Assembly (NCBI RefSeq): GCF_016429155.1
Contig: NZ_JAELUC010000006.1
Coordinates: forward strand, 1 to 64,000
Direction: 5' to 3'
DNA: 64,000 nt
Origin: Pedobacter sp. ASV12
GTDB lineage: Bacteria > Bacteroidota > Bacteroidia > Sphingobacteriales > Sphingobacteriaceae
Made by a program: the position numbers and the translations under genes. The notes below the pieces were generated by a model. The model had not been told where the DNA came from, searched no databases, and was given only the letters and a program-made list of their open reading frames with translations. Positions 35,855 through 45,171 of this stretch are shown here, in pieces (position 1 is the stretch's first letter; every line of letters starts with the position of its first letter).

Positions 35855-36743
35855 AGTCCCAAACCATAATTTTTTTATCATCGCCGGTAGAGATCAGGTG
35901 TTCACCGGTTTTTGACCAGATGATCTTATTGATGGAGTGCGTATGGCCAATGCCCACTTTGTCGATATTGAGGATTTTATAGAGCTTAAAGTTTTCGGCA
36001 TCCCAAAGCTTGATGCTCTTGTCTTGGCTTCCTGTGGCAAAATAAGGAAGCTTAGGGTGGAAAATGATATCGTAAATGGCAAACAGATGGGCTGGAATGG
36101 TTTGTTTCAGTTCGTAATCGGGTAGGCTCCAAATGCGCAGCTGGGCATCGCGGCCACCGGTAATCAGGTATTTTCCCTCAGGGTGATAAGCCAATGAAGT
36201 AGCTGGTAGGGTATGGCCATCCAATTCGTGCTTCGGACTGTAATCGGCCAAATTATAAATGCGGATGAAGCCGTCTTTGCAGGCAAAAGCCACTTCGGTT
36301 TCGTTGGGCGAAATGGCGATGGCCCGGACGGTTTCTTTAGCCACCTGAACGCGGTAAATTTCCTTCAAATCGGCCAGCGACCATACGGCAACCGTGCCAT
36401 CTTCGCCGGCTGTAAGCAATTCGTTTTTGCTTTTTACGGTTTGGATGTTGAAAATAGGCTTGGTATGGGCATTGATTCGCGCCACAACTTCCTGCTTTAC
36501 AAAATCGAATACACTAAAAGCACCACTCCGTTCGCCAATAAACAGCTGGTCGTTGTAATAGTGTAGGCAGTAAACCGAACTCTGAACCGGCAATTTAACC
36601 ATGATGAAAGCCAATTTTTCAAGCGACCATTCTACCACGCCTTTATCATTGCCTGCGCTAAAAAATAGGCCTTCCTTGCCCGAATTGGCTAAAGCATATA
36701 CCGGATTTTGGTGGCCTGAAAGCGTGCGGAGGTGTTTGAGCAT
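35841..36743 (-). CDS. WD40-repeat protein
   Basis: 300 residues, nearly all WD40 repeats (about seven blades): units end in motifs such as VAVWSL, LRIWSL, IKLWDA and IMVWDF with GH starts (SGHQNPVYAL, DGHTLPATSL, IGHTHSINKI). There is no signal peptide, so it is likely a cytoplasmic beta-propeller scaffold. Its 3' end overlaps the convergent upstream gene by 14 bases, so no terminator fits between them. Confidence 0.9.
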   Translation of the reverse strand: MLKHLRTLSGHQNPVYALANSGKEGLFFSAGNDKGVVEWSLEKLAFIMVKLPVQSSVYCLHYYNDQLFIGERSGAFSVFDFVKQEVVARINAHTKPIFNIQTVKSKNELLTAGEDGTVAVWSLADLKEIYRVQVAKETVRAIAISPNETEVAFACKDGFIRIYNLADYSPKHELDGHTLPATSLAYHPEGKYLITGGRDAQLRIWSLPDYELKQTIPAHLFAIYDIIFHPKLPYFATGSQDKSIKLWDAENFKLYKILNIDKVGIGHTHSINKIIWSKTGEHLISTGDDKKIMVWDFNDV

Positions 36744-36764
36744 ATAGGGTATTGCGATTATAGA

Positions 36765-37298
36765 TTAGTTGCTATATATCTTTGGGAATCCTTTTTCGAC
36801 GCTGAATTCGTCAAGCTGGATTTCGCTTAATAAATTATATACCGAGAGCCATTCACTGGCTTTAATGGCGATTGTACTTTGAAACACAGTTTCTCGGAGC
36901 TTGGTTTCTTTTTGATAAGAGCCAAACCATAGTTTCACATCCTCTTCGGTTTGGGTTTCGTCAACGGGCCATGCTTCTATCAAGCTGTACTTTTCCGTTT
37001 TAAGTTTGGTTTTCCAAAGGCCATATGAATGCTGATAGGATACGTGGGTAACATTAACTATGATGATCTCCTCTCCAAAAATATTCCAGATCAGGTATTT
37101 TCCTAGGCTAAAAAAATAAATAAGCGGCAATAAAAAAATAAGTGGAGCGGGACCGTCTTTTTGCATCGAAATGGCCAACCACAGTAGCGTCACAAATGCG
37201 CCTAAATTGAAAAGTGTAAACAATACCTTCACATAGCGATTCGTAGAGACCGAGCTCCTGATGTATACGTTAAAAATATCAGCGTTGATTACAGTCAT
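36765..37298 (-). CDS. hypothetical membrane protein
   Basis: 177 residues. Two membrane helices at about 28-45 (LFTLFNLGAFVTLLWLAI) and 52-75 (PLIFLLPLIYFFSLGKYLIW) are followed by a soluble beta-rich region with a PH-like pattern (EEIIIVNVTHVSYQHSYGLWKTK). I do not recognise a named family; YcxB-like or bPH-type domains are loose possibilities. It lies 21 bases upstream of the WD40 gene on the same strand, so they are likely cotranscribed, downstream of the his operon. Confidence 0.65.
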   Translation of the reverse strand: MTVINADIFNVYIRSSVSTNRYVKVLFTLFNLGAFVTLLWLAISMQKDGPAPLIFLLPLIYFFSLGKYLIWNIFGEEIIIVNVTHVSYQHSYGLWKTKLKTEKYSLIEAWPVDETQTEEDVKLWFGSYQKETKLRETVFQSTIAIKASEWLSVYNLLSEIQLDEFSVEKGFPKIYSN

Positions 37299-37310
37299 TT
37301 GAGTTTTGAT

Positions 37311-37376
37311 GGAATAAAGTATAAGGCGAAAGTATAGGGGCTGAGGCCTTTCGCGTTTTGCTTTAGTCTTTACGCG
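37311..37376 (-). repeat. inverted heptamer array after hisIE
   Basis: Left units GAATAAA, GTATAAG, GCGAAAG (37312-37332) face right units CTTTCGC, GTTTTGC, TTTAGTC, TTTACGC (37348-37375). GCGAAAG and CTTTCGC are exact complements, giving a hairpin core. The right array ends just before the hisIE stop codon. Confidence 0.65.
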
Positions 37377-37979
37377 CTACTTATGTCTCTTTTCCAGGTT
37401 AAGCCCGATGTCTGCGAGTGTTTTTCCTTTGGCTTTTAGTAAAACCAGGAGATGAAATACCAGGTCGGAGGCCTCGTTTATGAAATCTTCGTCGGTTTCG
37501 TTTAAGGCGGCGATAACCGTTTCTACACCCTCTTCGCCAACTTTTTGGGCAATTTTGTTAAGGCCTTTTTGGCGAAGCTTGTTTACATAAGATTCGGCGC
37601 TTGGGTTTTCAAAACGGTCTTTGATGATGTTTTCCAGCTCGAAAATAAAGTTCTGGTTGTAGGCGGTATTGAAACAGCTGCGGGTTCCGGTGTGGCAGGT
37701 TGGCCCAACCGGACTTGCCTTAATCAGCAAGGTGTCTTGATCGCAATCGGAAGCAATGGATTTGACGAAAAGAAAATTGCCACTCTCTTCGCCCTTGGTC
37801 CACAAACGGTTTTTGCTGCGCGAAAAGAAAGTAACCTTGCCTTCGGCCTGTGTTTTGGCTAAAGCTTCGGCATTCATGTAGCCCAGCATCAGCACTTCTA
37901 AAGTTTGCTCATCCTGGATCACTACAGGGATTAATCCATTTGTTTTTCCCCAGTCGAGGGAAGTTATGTTGTCTGTCAT
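37377..37979 (-). CDS. hisIE: bifunctional phosphoribosyl-AMP cyclohydrolase / phosphoribosyl-ATP pyrophosphatase
   Basis: 200 residues from MTDNITSLDWGK. The HisI part (about 1-110) contains the zinc-binding CHTGTRSCF and the GEESGNF segment; the HisE part (about 115-200) is helical with VGEEGVETVIAAL and ASDLVFHLLVLL. It catalyses steps 2 and 3 of histidine synthesis. An in-frame ATG 36 bases upstream exists, but the family starts near 37979. It is the last his gene in the operon. Confidence 0.95.
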   Translation of the reverse strand: MTDNITSLDWGKTNGLIPVVIQDEQTLEVLMLGYMNAEALAKTQAEGKVTFFSRSKNRLWTKGEESGNFLFVKSIASDCDQDTLLIKASPVGPTCHTGTRSCFNTAYNQNFIFELENIIKDRFENPSAESYVNKLRQKGLNKIAQKVGEEGVETVIAALNETDEDFINEASDLVFHLLVLLKAKGKTLADIGLNLEKRHK

Positions 37980-38024
37980 TTTGTTTGTCGTTTCGAGGTA
38001 TGAGGCCATCTTCACAATCTAGGC

Positions 38025-38819
38025 TTATAACCTTACCGGAATATCGTGTTTTTTTAATTCTTGTTTAAGATCTGGGATCAAAATCTCTCCGTAATGAAAA
38101 ACCGAAGCCGCCAAGGCTGCATCTACGCCCGCTTGTTGAAAAACCGTTGTAAAGTGCTCGATTTTTCCGGCGCCACCCGAGGCAATGATGGGGATGTTGA
38201 TCATTTTGTTGATTTTGTCCAACAAATCGCAGTCGAAGCCTTGCTTGGTGCCATCGTGGTCCATCGAAGTTAGTAGGATTTCGCCAGCGCCCAAATTCTC
38301 CGCTCTTTTAATCCAGTCTTCGGTTTCGAGTTCGGTCATTAACCGGCCTCCATTTAAGTGCACGCGGTTTTTGCCGTCGATGTGTTTGGTGTCTACCGCC
38401 AAAACTACAAACTGAACGCCAAAGGCCTTGGCCAAATCTTCAATCAGCTGGGGGTTGCGCACGGCGGCCGAATTGATGCTGATTTTATCGGCGCCAGCAT
38501 TGAGCAAGGCCTCCGCATCGGCAATTTCGCTGATGCCACCACCAATGGTAAAGGGGATGTTCAGTTGCCTAGCCACGGCTTTTACCATTTCGATCATGGT
38601 TTTGCGCCTTTCGTGGGTTGCGGTAATGTCTAGGAAAACCAGTTCATCAGCACCTTGCTGGGCATATTGCGCGGCCAGTTCAACGGGGTCGCCCGCATCG
38701 CGCAGGTCTACGAAGTTGACTCCCTTTACGGTACGTCCATCCTTTACATCAAGACAGGGGATTATTCTTTTGGATAAGCCGCCACTTGTTAGAGGGAGTT
38801 TTGTTGATTGCTTAATCAA
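38025..38819 (-). CDS. hisF: imidazole glycerol phosphate synthase, cyclase subunit
   Basis: 264 residues of the HisF (beta-alpha)8 barrel. Catalytic Asp residues are in [13 protein letters not shown] and LAVDTKH; the phosphate-binding [10 protein letters not shown] and IIASGGAG are present. Residues 1-14 ([14 protein letters not shown]) precede the usual start [10 protein letters not shown]; no ATG/GTG/TTG lies nearer, so this extension seems real. The first codons overlap the end of the small ORF by 8 bases. It works with HisH. Confidence 0.95.
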   Translation of the reverse strand: MIKQSTKLPLTSGGLSKRIIPCLDVKDGRTVKGVNFVDLRDAGDPVELAAQYAQQGADELVFLDITATHERRKTMIEMVKAVARQLNIPFTIGGGISEIADAEALLNAGADKISINSAAVRNPQLIEDLAKAFGVQFVVLAVDTKHIDGKNRVHLNGGRLMTELETEDWIKRAENLGAGEILLTSMDHDGTKQGFDCDLLDKINKMINIPIIASGGAGKIEHFTTVFQQAGVDAALAASVFHYGEILIPDLKQELKKHDIPVRL

Positions 38820-39048
38820 AATATTGTTGTTTAATGGAAGGTTTTATCCTTTTTCCGATACCAAGGCCTGTTAAAATTAGTCCAATTAGGATAGTAGGAA
38901 GCCATAAAAAGAAAGCATATTGACCTGTAACAGACATCAGCTGGGTACAATTTCCTTGATAAGTAAACATATAGGCTCCCCAAAAGAACATTGCAATACC
39001 CAAAAGCGCGATAAATATTCCTATTGTTAGCAGATTGATGAACTTCAT
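38812..39048 (-). CDS. small two-helix membrane protein within the his operon
   Basis: 78 residues: two hydrophobic segments, about 8-27 ([20 protein letters not shown]) and 46-65 ([20 protein letters not shown]), joined by a short loop with a Cys, and a basic tail. It lies between hisA and hisF and overlaps hisF by 8 bases, so translation is probably coupled. It is not a known histidine enzyme; function unknown. The overlap argues against a chance ORF. Confidence 0.7.
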   Translation of the reverse strand: MKFINLLTIGIFIALLGIAMFFWGAYMFTYQGNCTQLMSVTGQYAFFLWLPTILIGLILTGLGIGKRIKPSIKQQYFD

Positions 39049-39089
39049 AAAGGCGTAAAATTAGATTGCTTCTTTTCTTTCGATGACAT

Positions 39090-39839
39090 TTAGATAGAAC
39101 TAAGTGCTTTTAGGTTCCACTCCTTGATTTCTTCGATGCTGATATGGCCTTCGTAAATGGCTTTGCCCACCACCACGCTCCTGATGTCGAGCTGGGCCAG
39201 TTCCTTAATGTCGTCCATCGAACTTACGCCACCCGAAGCAATCAACTTAATGAAAGGGGAGTGGTCGAGCAGTTTTCTGTATAAATCGATGGCCGTGCCG
39301 CCTAGCTTGCCATCTTTGTTGATGTCGGTGCACAAAAACCTGAAAAAGCCCAATTGCAGACACTTGTCTACGTAATCCATCAATTTGATTGGCGAGCTTT
39401 CCATCCAGCCAGAATATTTGATGATTTCGTCCAGTACGTCGATAGCAATGACAATGCGGTTGGCATAATCGTCTTTTTTGGCAAAAGCAGCGCTTAGATT
39501 TGGCAGGAAATCGGGATTGCTTACGGCTTGCGTGCCCACAATGACCCGGTGTATGCCTGCATCCAACAAATTGGTAACCTGTTCAATGGTTCTGATGCCG
39601 CCGCCATATTGTACGCGCATTTCGGTTTTTTTGATGATGCTGAACAGGGTTTGCTGGTTGCTGAAATCGCCTTTTGCACCATTTAGATCGATGATGTGGA
39701 TGAAATCTGTACCGTTTGAACGGTAACGTTCGATCATTTCTTCGATAGAGACATCGTATTCTGTTTTCTGATTATAGTCGCCTTCGCGCAAGCGGACAAC
39801 TTTTCCGTCTAAAATATCGATTGCTGGGATAATGTACAT
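39090..39839 (-). CDS. hisA: ProFAR isomerase
   Basis: 249 residues, (beta-alpha)8 barrel, step 4 of histidine synthesis. Typical features are IPAIDILDGKVVRL with the catalytic Asp, YGGGIRTIEQV, GTQAVSNP, and the C-terminal IASGGVSSMDD and VVVGKAIYEG. It starts 1 base after the hisH stop, so the two are tightly coupled. Confidence 0.97.
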   Translation of the reverse strand: MYIIPAIDILDGKVVRLREGDYNQKTEYDVSIEEMIERYRSNGTDFIHIIDLNGAKGDFSNQQTLFSIIKKTEMRVQYGGGIRTIEQVTNLLDAGIHRVIVGTQAVSNPDFLPNLSAAFAKKDDYANRIVIAIDVLDEIIKYSGWMESSPIKLMDYVDKCLQLGFFRFLCTDINKDGKLGGTAIDLYRKLLDHSPFIKLIASGGVSSMDDIKELAQLDIRSVVVGKAIYEGHISIEEIKEWNLKALSSI

Positions 39840-39840
39840 G

Positions 39841-40434
39841 CTAGGATCTTAAATTTGAGAAATTTTTTAATAGGCGTTCTCCGGCTTCGCCCGATTTTTC
39901 GGGGTGAAACTGAACACCAAAGAAATTGTCTTTTTGTATAGCTGCCGAAAATTTGTTTCCATAATTTACAGAGGCGATATCAAAAATAGGGTTATATTCA
40001 ATAAAATAAGAATGTACAAAGTAAAACTGTGTTCCACTAGGAACATTCTCAAATAATAAATTGTTTTTAAAATCTACCGTATTCCAACCCATGTGCGGAA
40101 TTTTGATACCCAAGTTTTTGTCGAAAAGCTTGGTTTCCAAAGGCACGATGTCGAGTAGTTTGGCATCCCCTTCTTCAGAATGTGCGGTAAGTAGTTGCAT
40201 GCCTACGCAAATGCCAAGCACGGGTTTTCGTAATGCTTTAATCGCTTTGACCATGCCGGTTTGCTCGAGTTTGTGCATGGCCGTGCCCGCATGGCCTACT
40301 CCCGGGATGATGATATGCGTGTACTGGGCTAAATCTGCTTCGCTATTAACCATGCCGTAGGCAATTTGTTGCCGTTCTAAGGCTGCGGTAAGCGAGAAGA
40401 TGTTGCCTGCTCCATAGTTGATTATTCCGATCAT
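39841..40434 (-). CDS. hisH: imidazole glycerol phosphate synthase, glutaminase subunit
   Basis: 197-residue class I glutamine amidotransferase. The nucleophile Cys76 is in LGICVGMQLL, and the His-Glu pair is in FHPEKSGEAGE near the C-terminus; the oxyanion strand PGVGHAGTAM is also present. It supplies ammonia to HisF, here three genes away. A heptamer element separates it from hisB. Confidence 0.97.
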   Translation of the reverse strand: MIGIINYGAGNIFSLTAALERQQIAYGMVNSEADLAQYTHIIIPGVGHAGTAMHKLEQTGMVKAIKALRKPVLGICVGMQLLTAHSEEGDAKLLDIVPLETKLFDKNLGIKIPHMGWNTVDFKNNLLFENVPSGTQFYFVHSYFIEYNPIFDIASVNYGNKFSAAIQKDNFFGVQFHPEKSGEAGERLLKNFSNLRS

Positions 40435-40437
40435 TGT

Positions 40438-40517
40438 TTCAGTTGTCAGTTATTAGTTATCTGTTTTCCAGTTGGGGATCATGAATTCAAACCCCACAAC
40501 TGTCAACTCATAACTAC
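40438..40517 (-). repeat. inverted heptamer array between hisB and hisH
   Basis: Left units AGTTGTC, AGTTATT, AGTTATC (40441-40461) and AGTTGGG (40470-40476) face right units CAACTGT, CAACTCA, TAACTAC (40497-40517). The right half is of complementary type (GTTGGGG against CCCCAC in the centre), so a hairpin of some 30 imperfect pairs is possible. The last unit includes the hisB stop codon. Confidence 0.75.
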
Positions 40518-41647
40518 AATACGCCTTTAGTGCTTGGTAAGACCATTTTTTCGGCATCGCGTTTAATGGCCATTTTAATTGCCTTGGCAAAAGCCTTAAA
40601 AATAGCCTCTATTTTATGGTGCTCGTTATCGCCTTCGGCCTTAATGTTCAAATTGCATTTGGCGGCATCGCTGAAAGATTTGAAAAAATGGAAGAACATT
40701 TCCGTTGGCATGTCGCCCACTTTTTCGCGTTTAAAATCAGCTTCCCAAACCATCCAGCTGCGCCCGCCAAAATCAATGGCCACCTGGGCCAGGCAATCGT
40801 CCATCGGCAAACAGAATCCATAACGTTCAATTCCCAATTTATTGCCAATGGCCTTTGCAAAAGCCTCACCCAGTGCAATTCCGGTGTCTTCAATGGTGTG
40901 GTGCTCGTCAATATGCAGGTCGCCTTTGGCACTAATTTCGAGGTCCATGCCTCCGTGGCGGGCAATTTGATCTAACATGTGGTCGAAAAAGTGCAACCCG
41001 GTATGGATGTTTGCCTTTCCGGTGCCATCTAAATCAAGCTCAATGTTGATGTCGGTTTCGTTGGTTTTGCGTTGGTGGCTTACTTTTCTTGCCCCAGCCC
41101 TTAAAAAGGTATAGATGTCTTCCCAGTTTTTGGTTTCCAGGGCAATCACATCAGCCAAGCTTTCCAGTTTGTCCATTCCTTCGTTGGCACCCAAGGCATC
41201 GTTTTGGCGCAAGTAAATAGCTTTAGCGCCCAGGTTTTTGGCCAACAATACATCATTGAGCCTATCGCCGATGACGTAAGAGTTTGCGAGGTCGTAATCG
41301 CCAGTCAGGTATTTGCCCAACAAAGCCGTGCCTGGCTTACGGGTAGGGGCGTTGTCTCTGGCAAAGGTGCGGTCGATGACCACGTCGCTAAACACTACGC
41401 CTTCGCCTGCAAAAGTGTTGATCAGGAAATTATGCACCGGCCAGAAATTCTCTTCCGGATGGGACGAAGTGCCCAAACCGTCCTGGTTGGTAACCATTAC
41501 CAGTTCGAAATCGAGTTCATGGGCAATTTTAGCCAGGTAATACAGCGATTTTGGGTAAAACTGCAACTTGGCAAAGCTGTCTACCTGTTCATCTTCAGGC
41601 TCCAGGGCCAAAGTGCCGTCGCGGTCTATAAATAATACGTTTTTCAT
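40514..41647 (-). CDS. hisB: bifunctional histidinol-phosphatase / imidazoleglycerol-phosphate dehydratase
   Basis: 377 residues in two domains. The N-terminal HAD phosphatase (about 1-165) has FIDRDGTL with the catalytic Asp8 and Asp10. The C-terminal IGPD domain (about 185-377) has the metal-binding [14 protein letters not shown] and [14 protein letters not shown] histidines and a second repeat with [11 protein letters not shown]. The fused form is found in enterobacteria and many Bacteroidota. It performs steps 6 and 8. Confidence 0.96.
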   Translation of the reverse strand: MKNVLFIDRDGTLALEPEDEQVDSFAKLQFYPKSLYYLAKIAHELDFELVMVTNQDGLGTSSHPEENFWPVHNFLINTFAGEGVVFSDVVIDRTFARDNAPTRKPGTALLGKYLTGDYDLANSYVIGDRLNDVLLAKNLGAKAIYLRQNDALGANEGMDKLESLADVIALETKNWEDIYTFLRAGARKVSHQRKTNETDINIELDLDGTGKANIHTGLHFFDHMLDQIARHGGMDLEISAKGDLHIDEHHTIEDTGIALGEAFAKAIGNKLGIERYGFCLPMDDCLAQVAIDFGGRSWMVWEADFKREKVGDMPTEMFFHFFKSFSDAAKCNLNIKAEGDNEHHKIEAIFKAFAKAIKMAIKRDAEKMVLPSTKGVL

Positions 41648-41659
41648 AGTTCAATTTAA

Positions 41660-41805
41660 TTTTGAATGATGGCGTGATAGAATGATTGAATGACTGAATG
41701 ACTGAATGACTGAATGATTGAACGACTGAATGGTGGTCGAATGTATACATGCAATTATTCATGCATTCAAAATTCACTCACTCTTTCATTCATTCATTTT
41801 TCTCA
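41660..41805 (-). repeat. inverted octamer array between hisC and hisB
   Basis: Six consecutive 8-base units TGAATGAC (three exact, then TGAATGAT, TGAACGAC, TGAATGGT) run from 41687 to 41734, with looser units before them. The other side (41776-41800) reads ACTCACTCTTTCATTC and ATTCATT, the complementary type, and includes the hisC stop. This is the only member with an 8-base period. Confidence 0.75.
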
Positions 41806-42832
41806 ATAAATCTATTAATTGATCGTTTTCCGAGGCGGTGCCGATGGTGATCCTTAAGCAGCCTTCGCAAAGCGTAACCTTGGAACGGTCGCGCACAATA
41901 ACCCCTTGATCTACCAACTTGTTGTAAACATCAACGGCATTCGCTATTTCGGCCAGTATAAAATTGGCATCCGATGGGTAGACTTTTTTCACCATCGGTA
42001 TTTTAGCCAGTTCGGCACTCAGTCTTTCCCTTTCGGCAACGGTAATTTTAATCCATTCGTTCACCTGCTGGATATTTTCCAAAGCGGCCAAAGCCAAATC
42101 CTGGGTAGCCTGGTTGATGTTGTAGGGCGGTTTTACCTTGTTCAGGATGTCGATAACCGGACGCGACGAAAAGGCCATGCCCAAACGCAAGGCGGCCAGG
42201 CCCCAAGCTTTAGAAAAAGTTTGCAAGACCACCAGGTTTACGTATTCGGTCAGTTCCTGGATAAATGTTTTTTGCTTGGCAAAGTTGATGTAGGCCTCGT
42301 CAATCACCACCAAGCCTTTAAAGTTGGCTAAAATGGTTTCGATATCGGTTCTATTAAGCGAATTGCCGGTAGGGTTGTTAGGCGAGCAGATGAAGATCAT
42401 TTTGGTATTGGCATCGATGGTTTCTGCAATCTTCTCCAAATCGAGCTGGAAGTTAGGGAGCAAGTTTACCTTTCTTACCTCTACATCGTTAATGTTGGCC
42501 GATACTTCGTACATGCCATAGGTTGGAGGCAGGATAATGACATTGTCCTTGCCAGGATTGCAAAAAGCCCTGAACAACAAGTCGATGGCCTCGTCGCTGC
42601 CATTGCCCAAAAAAGTGTTTTCTATCGGAACGCCTTTGATTTTGCTGATGGCTTCCTTCAGATCCAGTTGCAAAGGGTCGGGGTAACGGTTGTAGTTGGC
42701 CGGTAGGGGCGAACCAAAACTGTTTTCGTTGGCATCTAAAAATACGCTGGCCTGGCCCTTAAATTCGTCCCTGGCTGTAGAGTAGGGGCGAAGTGTTTTT
42801 ATGTTTTCTCGTTGTAAGTCTTTAATGTCCAT
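41786..42832 (-). CDS. hisC: histidinol-phosphate aminotransferase
   Basis: 348-residue class I/II PLP aminotransferase. The PLP-binding lysine is in FSKAWGLAALRLG, the ICSPNNPTGN motif precedes it, and VIDEAYINF carries the PLP Asp; a C-terminal RITIGTASEND is typical for HisC. It catalyses step 7. The last codons and stop (ATGAATGAATGA) already belong to the octamer pattern. Confidence 0.96.
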   Translation of the reverse strand: MDIKDLQRENIKTLRPYSTARDEFKGQASVFLDANENSFGSPLPANYNRYPDPLQLDLKEAISKIKGVPIENTFLGNGSDEAIDLLFRAFCNPGKDNVIILPPTYGMYEVSANINDVEVRKVNLLPNFQLDLEKIAETIDANTKMIFICSPNNPTGNSLNRTDIETILANFKGLVVIDEAYINFAKQKTFIQELTEYVNLVVLQTFSKAWGLAALRLGMAFSSRPVIDILNKVKPPYNINQATQDLALAALENIQQVNEWIKITVAERERLSAELAKIPMVKKVYPSDANFILAEIANAVDVYNKLVDQGVIVRDRSKVTLCEGCLRITIGTASENDQLIDLLRKMNE

Positions 42833-42886
42833 TTTTTGTTGGAGTTAACTGCGAAGCAAAGGTTTCGCAAGCACAAAAGTTGATGT

Positions 42887-44179
42887 TTATGGATTCTTAA
42901 TTTTTTCTAACCTGATGGTAACGGCGTTTTTATGGGCCTGCAGGCCTTCGGCTTCGGCCAGGCTTTCTACCGTTTGGCCGATGTTAGCCAAGCCTTGTTG
43001 GCTCAGGTGCTGGAAAGTGATTTTTTTGAGGAAAGTATCGACCGAAACACCGGAAAAAGCTTTGGCAAAACCGCTTGTTGGCAAGGTGTGATTAGTGCCT
43101 GAGGCATAATCGCCTGCACTTTCGGGTGTTAGGTTGCCCAAAAATACCGAACCTGCATTAACGATTAATGGAATCAGCGCTTCGAAGTTTTCTGTGGCCA
43201 AAATCAGGTGCTCCGGTGCGTAGGCATTGCTAAAAGCCATGGCTTCCTCCAAGGTCTCTGCAAGAACTGCATAGGAATTGGCGATGGCTTGTGTGGCAAT
43301 ATCCCGACGAGGCAAATCGGCCAGCTGCTGTTCGATGGCGATTAACGTTGCATTGATCAGGTCTTTCGAGGTGCTCACCAATATCGCCTGGCTATCGGGG
43401 CCATGCTCGGCCTGTGCCAGCAGATCGGCCGCCACAAAGCTGGAGTTGGCCGTTTCATCGGCAATCACCAAAACCTCCGATGGTCCGGCAGGCATGTCGA
43501 TAGCCACTAGGTTTTGCAGTTGCTTTTTGGCTTCGGTTACATAGCGATTTCCAGGTCCGAAGATCTTGCTCACTTTGGGTATGCTCGCCGTGCCATAAGC
43601 CATGGCGGCCACGGCTTGCGCGCCTCCGGCCAAGTAGATTTTTTCAATGCCCAAGCGCATGGCCACATAGGCCAGATAGGTATTTACCTTGCCGTCGTTT
43701 TGTGGTGGCGAGCATACAATAATTTCGTGGCATCCGGCAATTTTTGCAGGGATGCCCAGCATTAAAAAAGTACTCGGCAATACTGCTGTTCCACCCGGAA
43801 TATACAGACCAACACGCTCAATAGGGCGGGCTTCTCGCCAGCAGTTTACGCCAGGCATGGTTTCTATTTTGGCTTCGGTTTTGAGTTGGGCCTGGTGAAA
43901 TTTGTAGATGTTTTGGTAAGCGACGTCAATGGCATTTTTTACCGGTTGGGGAATGGCTTTTGCCAAGGTATCGAGTTCCTCCTTACCGATGTAAAGTTGT
44001 TCCAGCTTTACTTTGTCGAATTGCGAAGCAAAGGCCTTCAGGGCATTATCACCTTCGTTTTTTACCGTAGCTATAATGTCTTTTACGCGTGTTTCGACCA
44101 ACTGATCGTCGGCAATCTGCCTGGAACAAATTTCTTCTATTTTTTGTTGAGATAAATCTCTATAACTATAGATTTTCAA
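42887..44179 (-). CDS. hisD: histidinol dehydrogenase
   Basis: 430 residues, zinc-dependent NAD enzyme for the last two steps. Typical motifs are ERVGLYIPGGTA, IFGPGNRYVTEAK, MPAGPSEVLVIAD, the zinc ligands in QAEHGPDSQA and the catalytic region APEHLIL. The start codon is TTG (44179-44177); no ATG is in frame nearby upstream. Confidence 0.96.
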   Translation of the reverse strand: MKIYSYRDLSQQKIEEICSRQIADDQLVETRVKDIIATVKNEGDNALKAFASQFDKVKLEQLYIGKEELDTLAKAIPQPVKNAIDVAYQNIYKFHQAQLKTEAKIETMPGVNCWREARPIERVGLYIPGGTAVLPSTFLMLGIPAKIAGCHEIIVCSPPQNDGKVNTYLAYVAMRLGIEKIYLAGGAQAVAAMAYGTASIPKVSKIFGPGNRYVTEAKKQLQNLVAIDMPAGPSEVLVIADETANSSFVAADLLAQAEHGPDSQAILVSTSKDLINATLIAIEQQLADLPRRDIATQAIANSYAVLAETLEEAMAFSNAYAPEHLILATENFEALIPLIVNAGSVFLGNLTPESAGDYASGTNHTLPTSGFAKAFSGVSVDTFLKKITFQHLSQQGLANIGQTVESLAEAEGLQAHKNAVTIRLEKIKNP

Positions 44180-44249
44180 TTTATTATGTTTTTGATTTAA
44201 CTATTAGTTAATATGTTTTTTAAGTAATTTTCAACGGAGAACGTCGAAT

Positions 44250-45101
44250 TTACGTTATGATTTTCTCGATGGGCATTACCACGATGCCTTGTGCACCTGC
44301 CGCTTTGAGGCTGTTGATCTTTTCCCAAAAATCCTGCTCGGCAATAACCGAATGAACAGCTACCCAGCCTTCTTCAAACAAGGGAACAACGGTAGGACTT
44401 TTTACGCCTGGCAATAAATCTACAACGGCTTGCAGGTTTTCTTTGCTCACGTTGAGCACCACATATTTGGTGGCTTTGGCGCGCAGCACCGATTGGATCC
44501 GCTGCACCAATTCTTTCACTTCGGCATTGAATTCGATCTCTTTGTTGCCAATCAAAACAGCCTCCGAATTCATCACGTCCTTGAAGGGTTTCAGGCCGTT
44601 GCTCTTTAAAGTTCCACCAGTAGAAACGATGTCGAAAATGGCATCGCTCAAGCCCAAGCCCGGACCAATTTCTACCGAGCCCGAAATGTTTCTGATCTGC
44701 GCATCAACGTTGTTGGCCTTCAGGTATTTTTCGAGAATTACCGGATAAGAAGTGGCGATTGCCTTGCCGTTTAATTGGGCCAGTTCGGTGATGTCGCTCG
44801 TGCTCTGCACGGCGATTTTTAGGGTGCATTTGCCAAAGCCGAGCTTCTGCAGGTAACAAACGTCGGCACCTGCTTCTACAATTACATTTTCACCCACAAT
44901 GCCCAAATCGGCAATGCCGTCCTGCACATATTCTGGAATATCGTCGTCTCTCAGGAAAAGGATTTCCAAAGGAAAATTAGTGACTGTTGAGATGAGGGAA
45001 CTTTTGTAGTTTTCGAAAGATAAACCACAATTTTTAAGGATTTCTACTGATTTTTCGTTGAGCCTACCCGATTTTTGGATAGCGATTTTAAGTGTTTTCA
45101 C
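44250..45101 (-). CDS. hisG: ATP phosphoribosyltransferase, long form
   Basis: 283 residues, the long form with its own C-terminal regulatory (ACT-like) domain (about 210-283), so feedback inhibition by histidine is likely without HisZ. The catalytic part shows LKIAIQKSGRLNEKS, LGIVGENVI and the PRPP-binding segment VSTGGTLKSNGL. The start codon is GTG. First structural gene of the operon, 70 bases after the leader peptide. Confidence 0.96.
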   Translation of the reverse strand: MKTLKIAIQKSGRLNEKSVEILKNCGLSFENYKSSLISTVTNFPLEILFLRDDDIPEYVQDGIADLGIVGENVIVEAGADVCYLQKLGFGKCTLKIAVQSTSDITELAQLNGKAIATSYPVILEKYLKANNVDAQIRNISGSVEIGPGLGLSDAIFDIVSTGGTLKSNGLKPFKDVMNSEAVLIGNKEIEFNAEVKELVQRIQSVLRAKATKYVVLNVSKENLQAVVDLLPGVKSPTVVPLFEEGWVAVHSVIAEQDFWEKINSLKAAGAQGIVVMPIEKIIT

Positions 45102-45142
45102 TTGTTATAAAATTAGGAATAAGAAATATGGAGTCTATTGTT

Positions 45143-45165
45143 AAAAACCGTTTTGCGTACAAAAC
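45143..45165 (-). terminator. his attenuator terminator hairpin
   Basis: On the minus strand, GTTTTG (45165-45160) pairs with CAAAAC (45155-45150) around TACG, then GG and five T follow. It lies 7 bases past the leader stop and 41 bases before hisG. The stem is only 6 bp, so it is a modest terminator. Confidence 0.7.
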
Positions 45166-45171
45166 ATTTAT

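Noticed and set aside
41687-41734. CRISPR array suspected from the TGAATGAC repeats
   Set aside because: Units are contiguous 8-mers with no spacers, no cas genes nearby, and the pattern is shared with other spacer elements.
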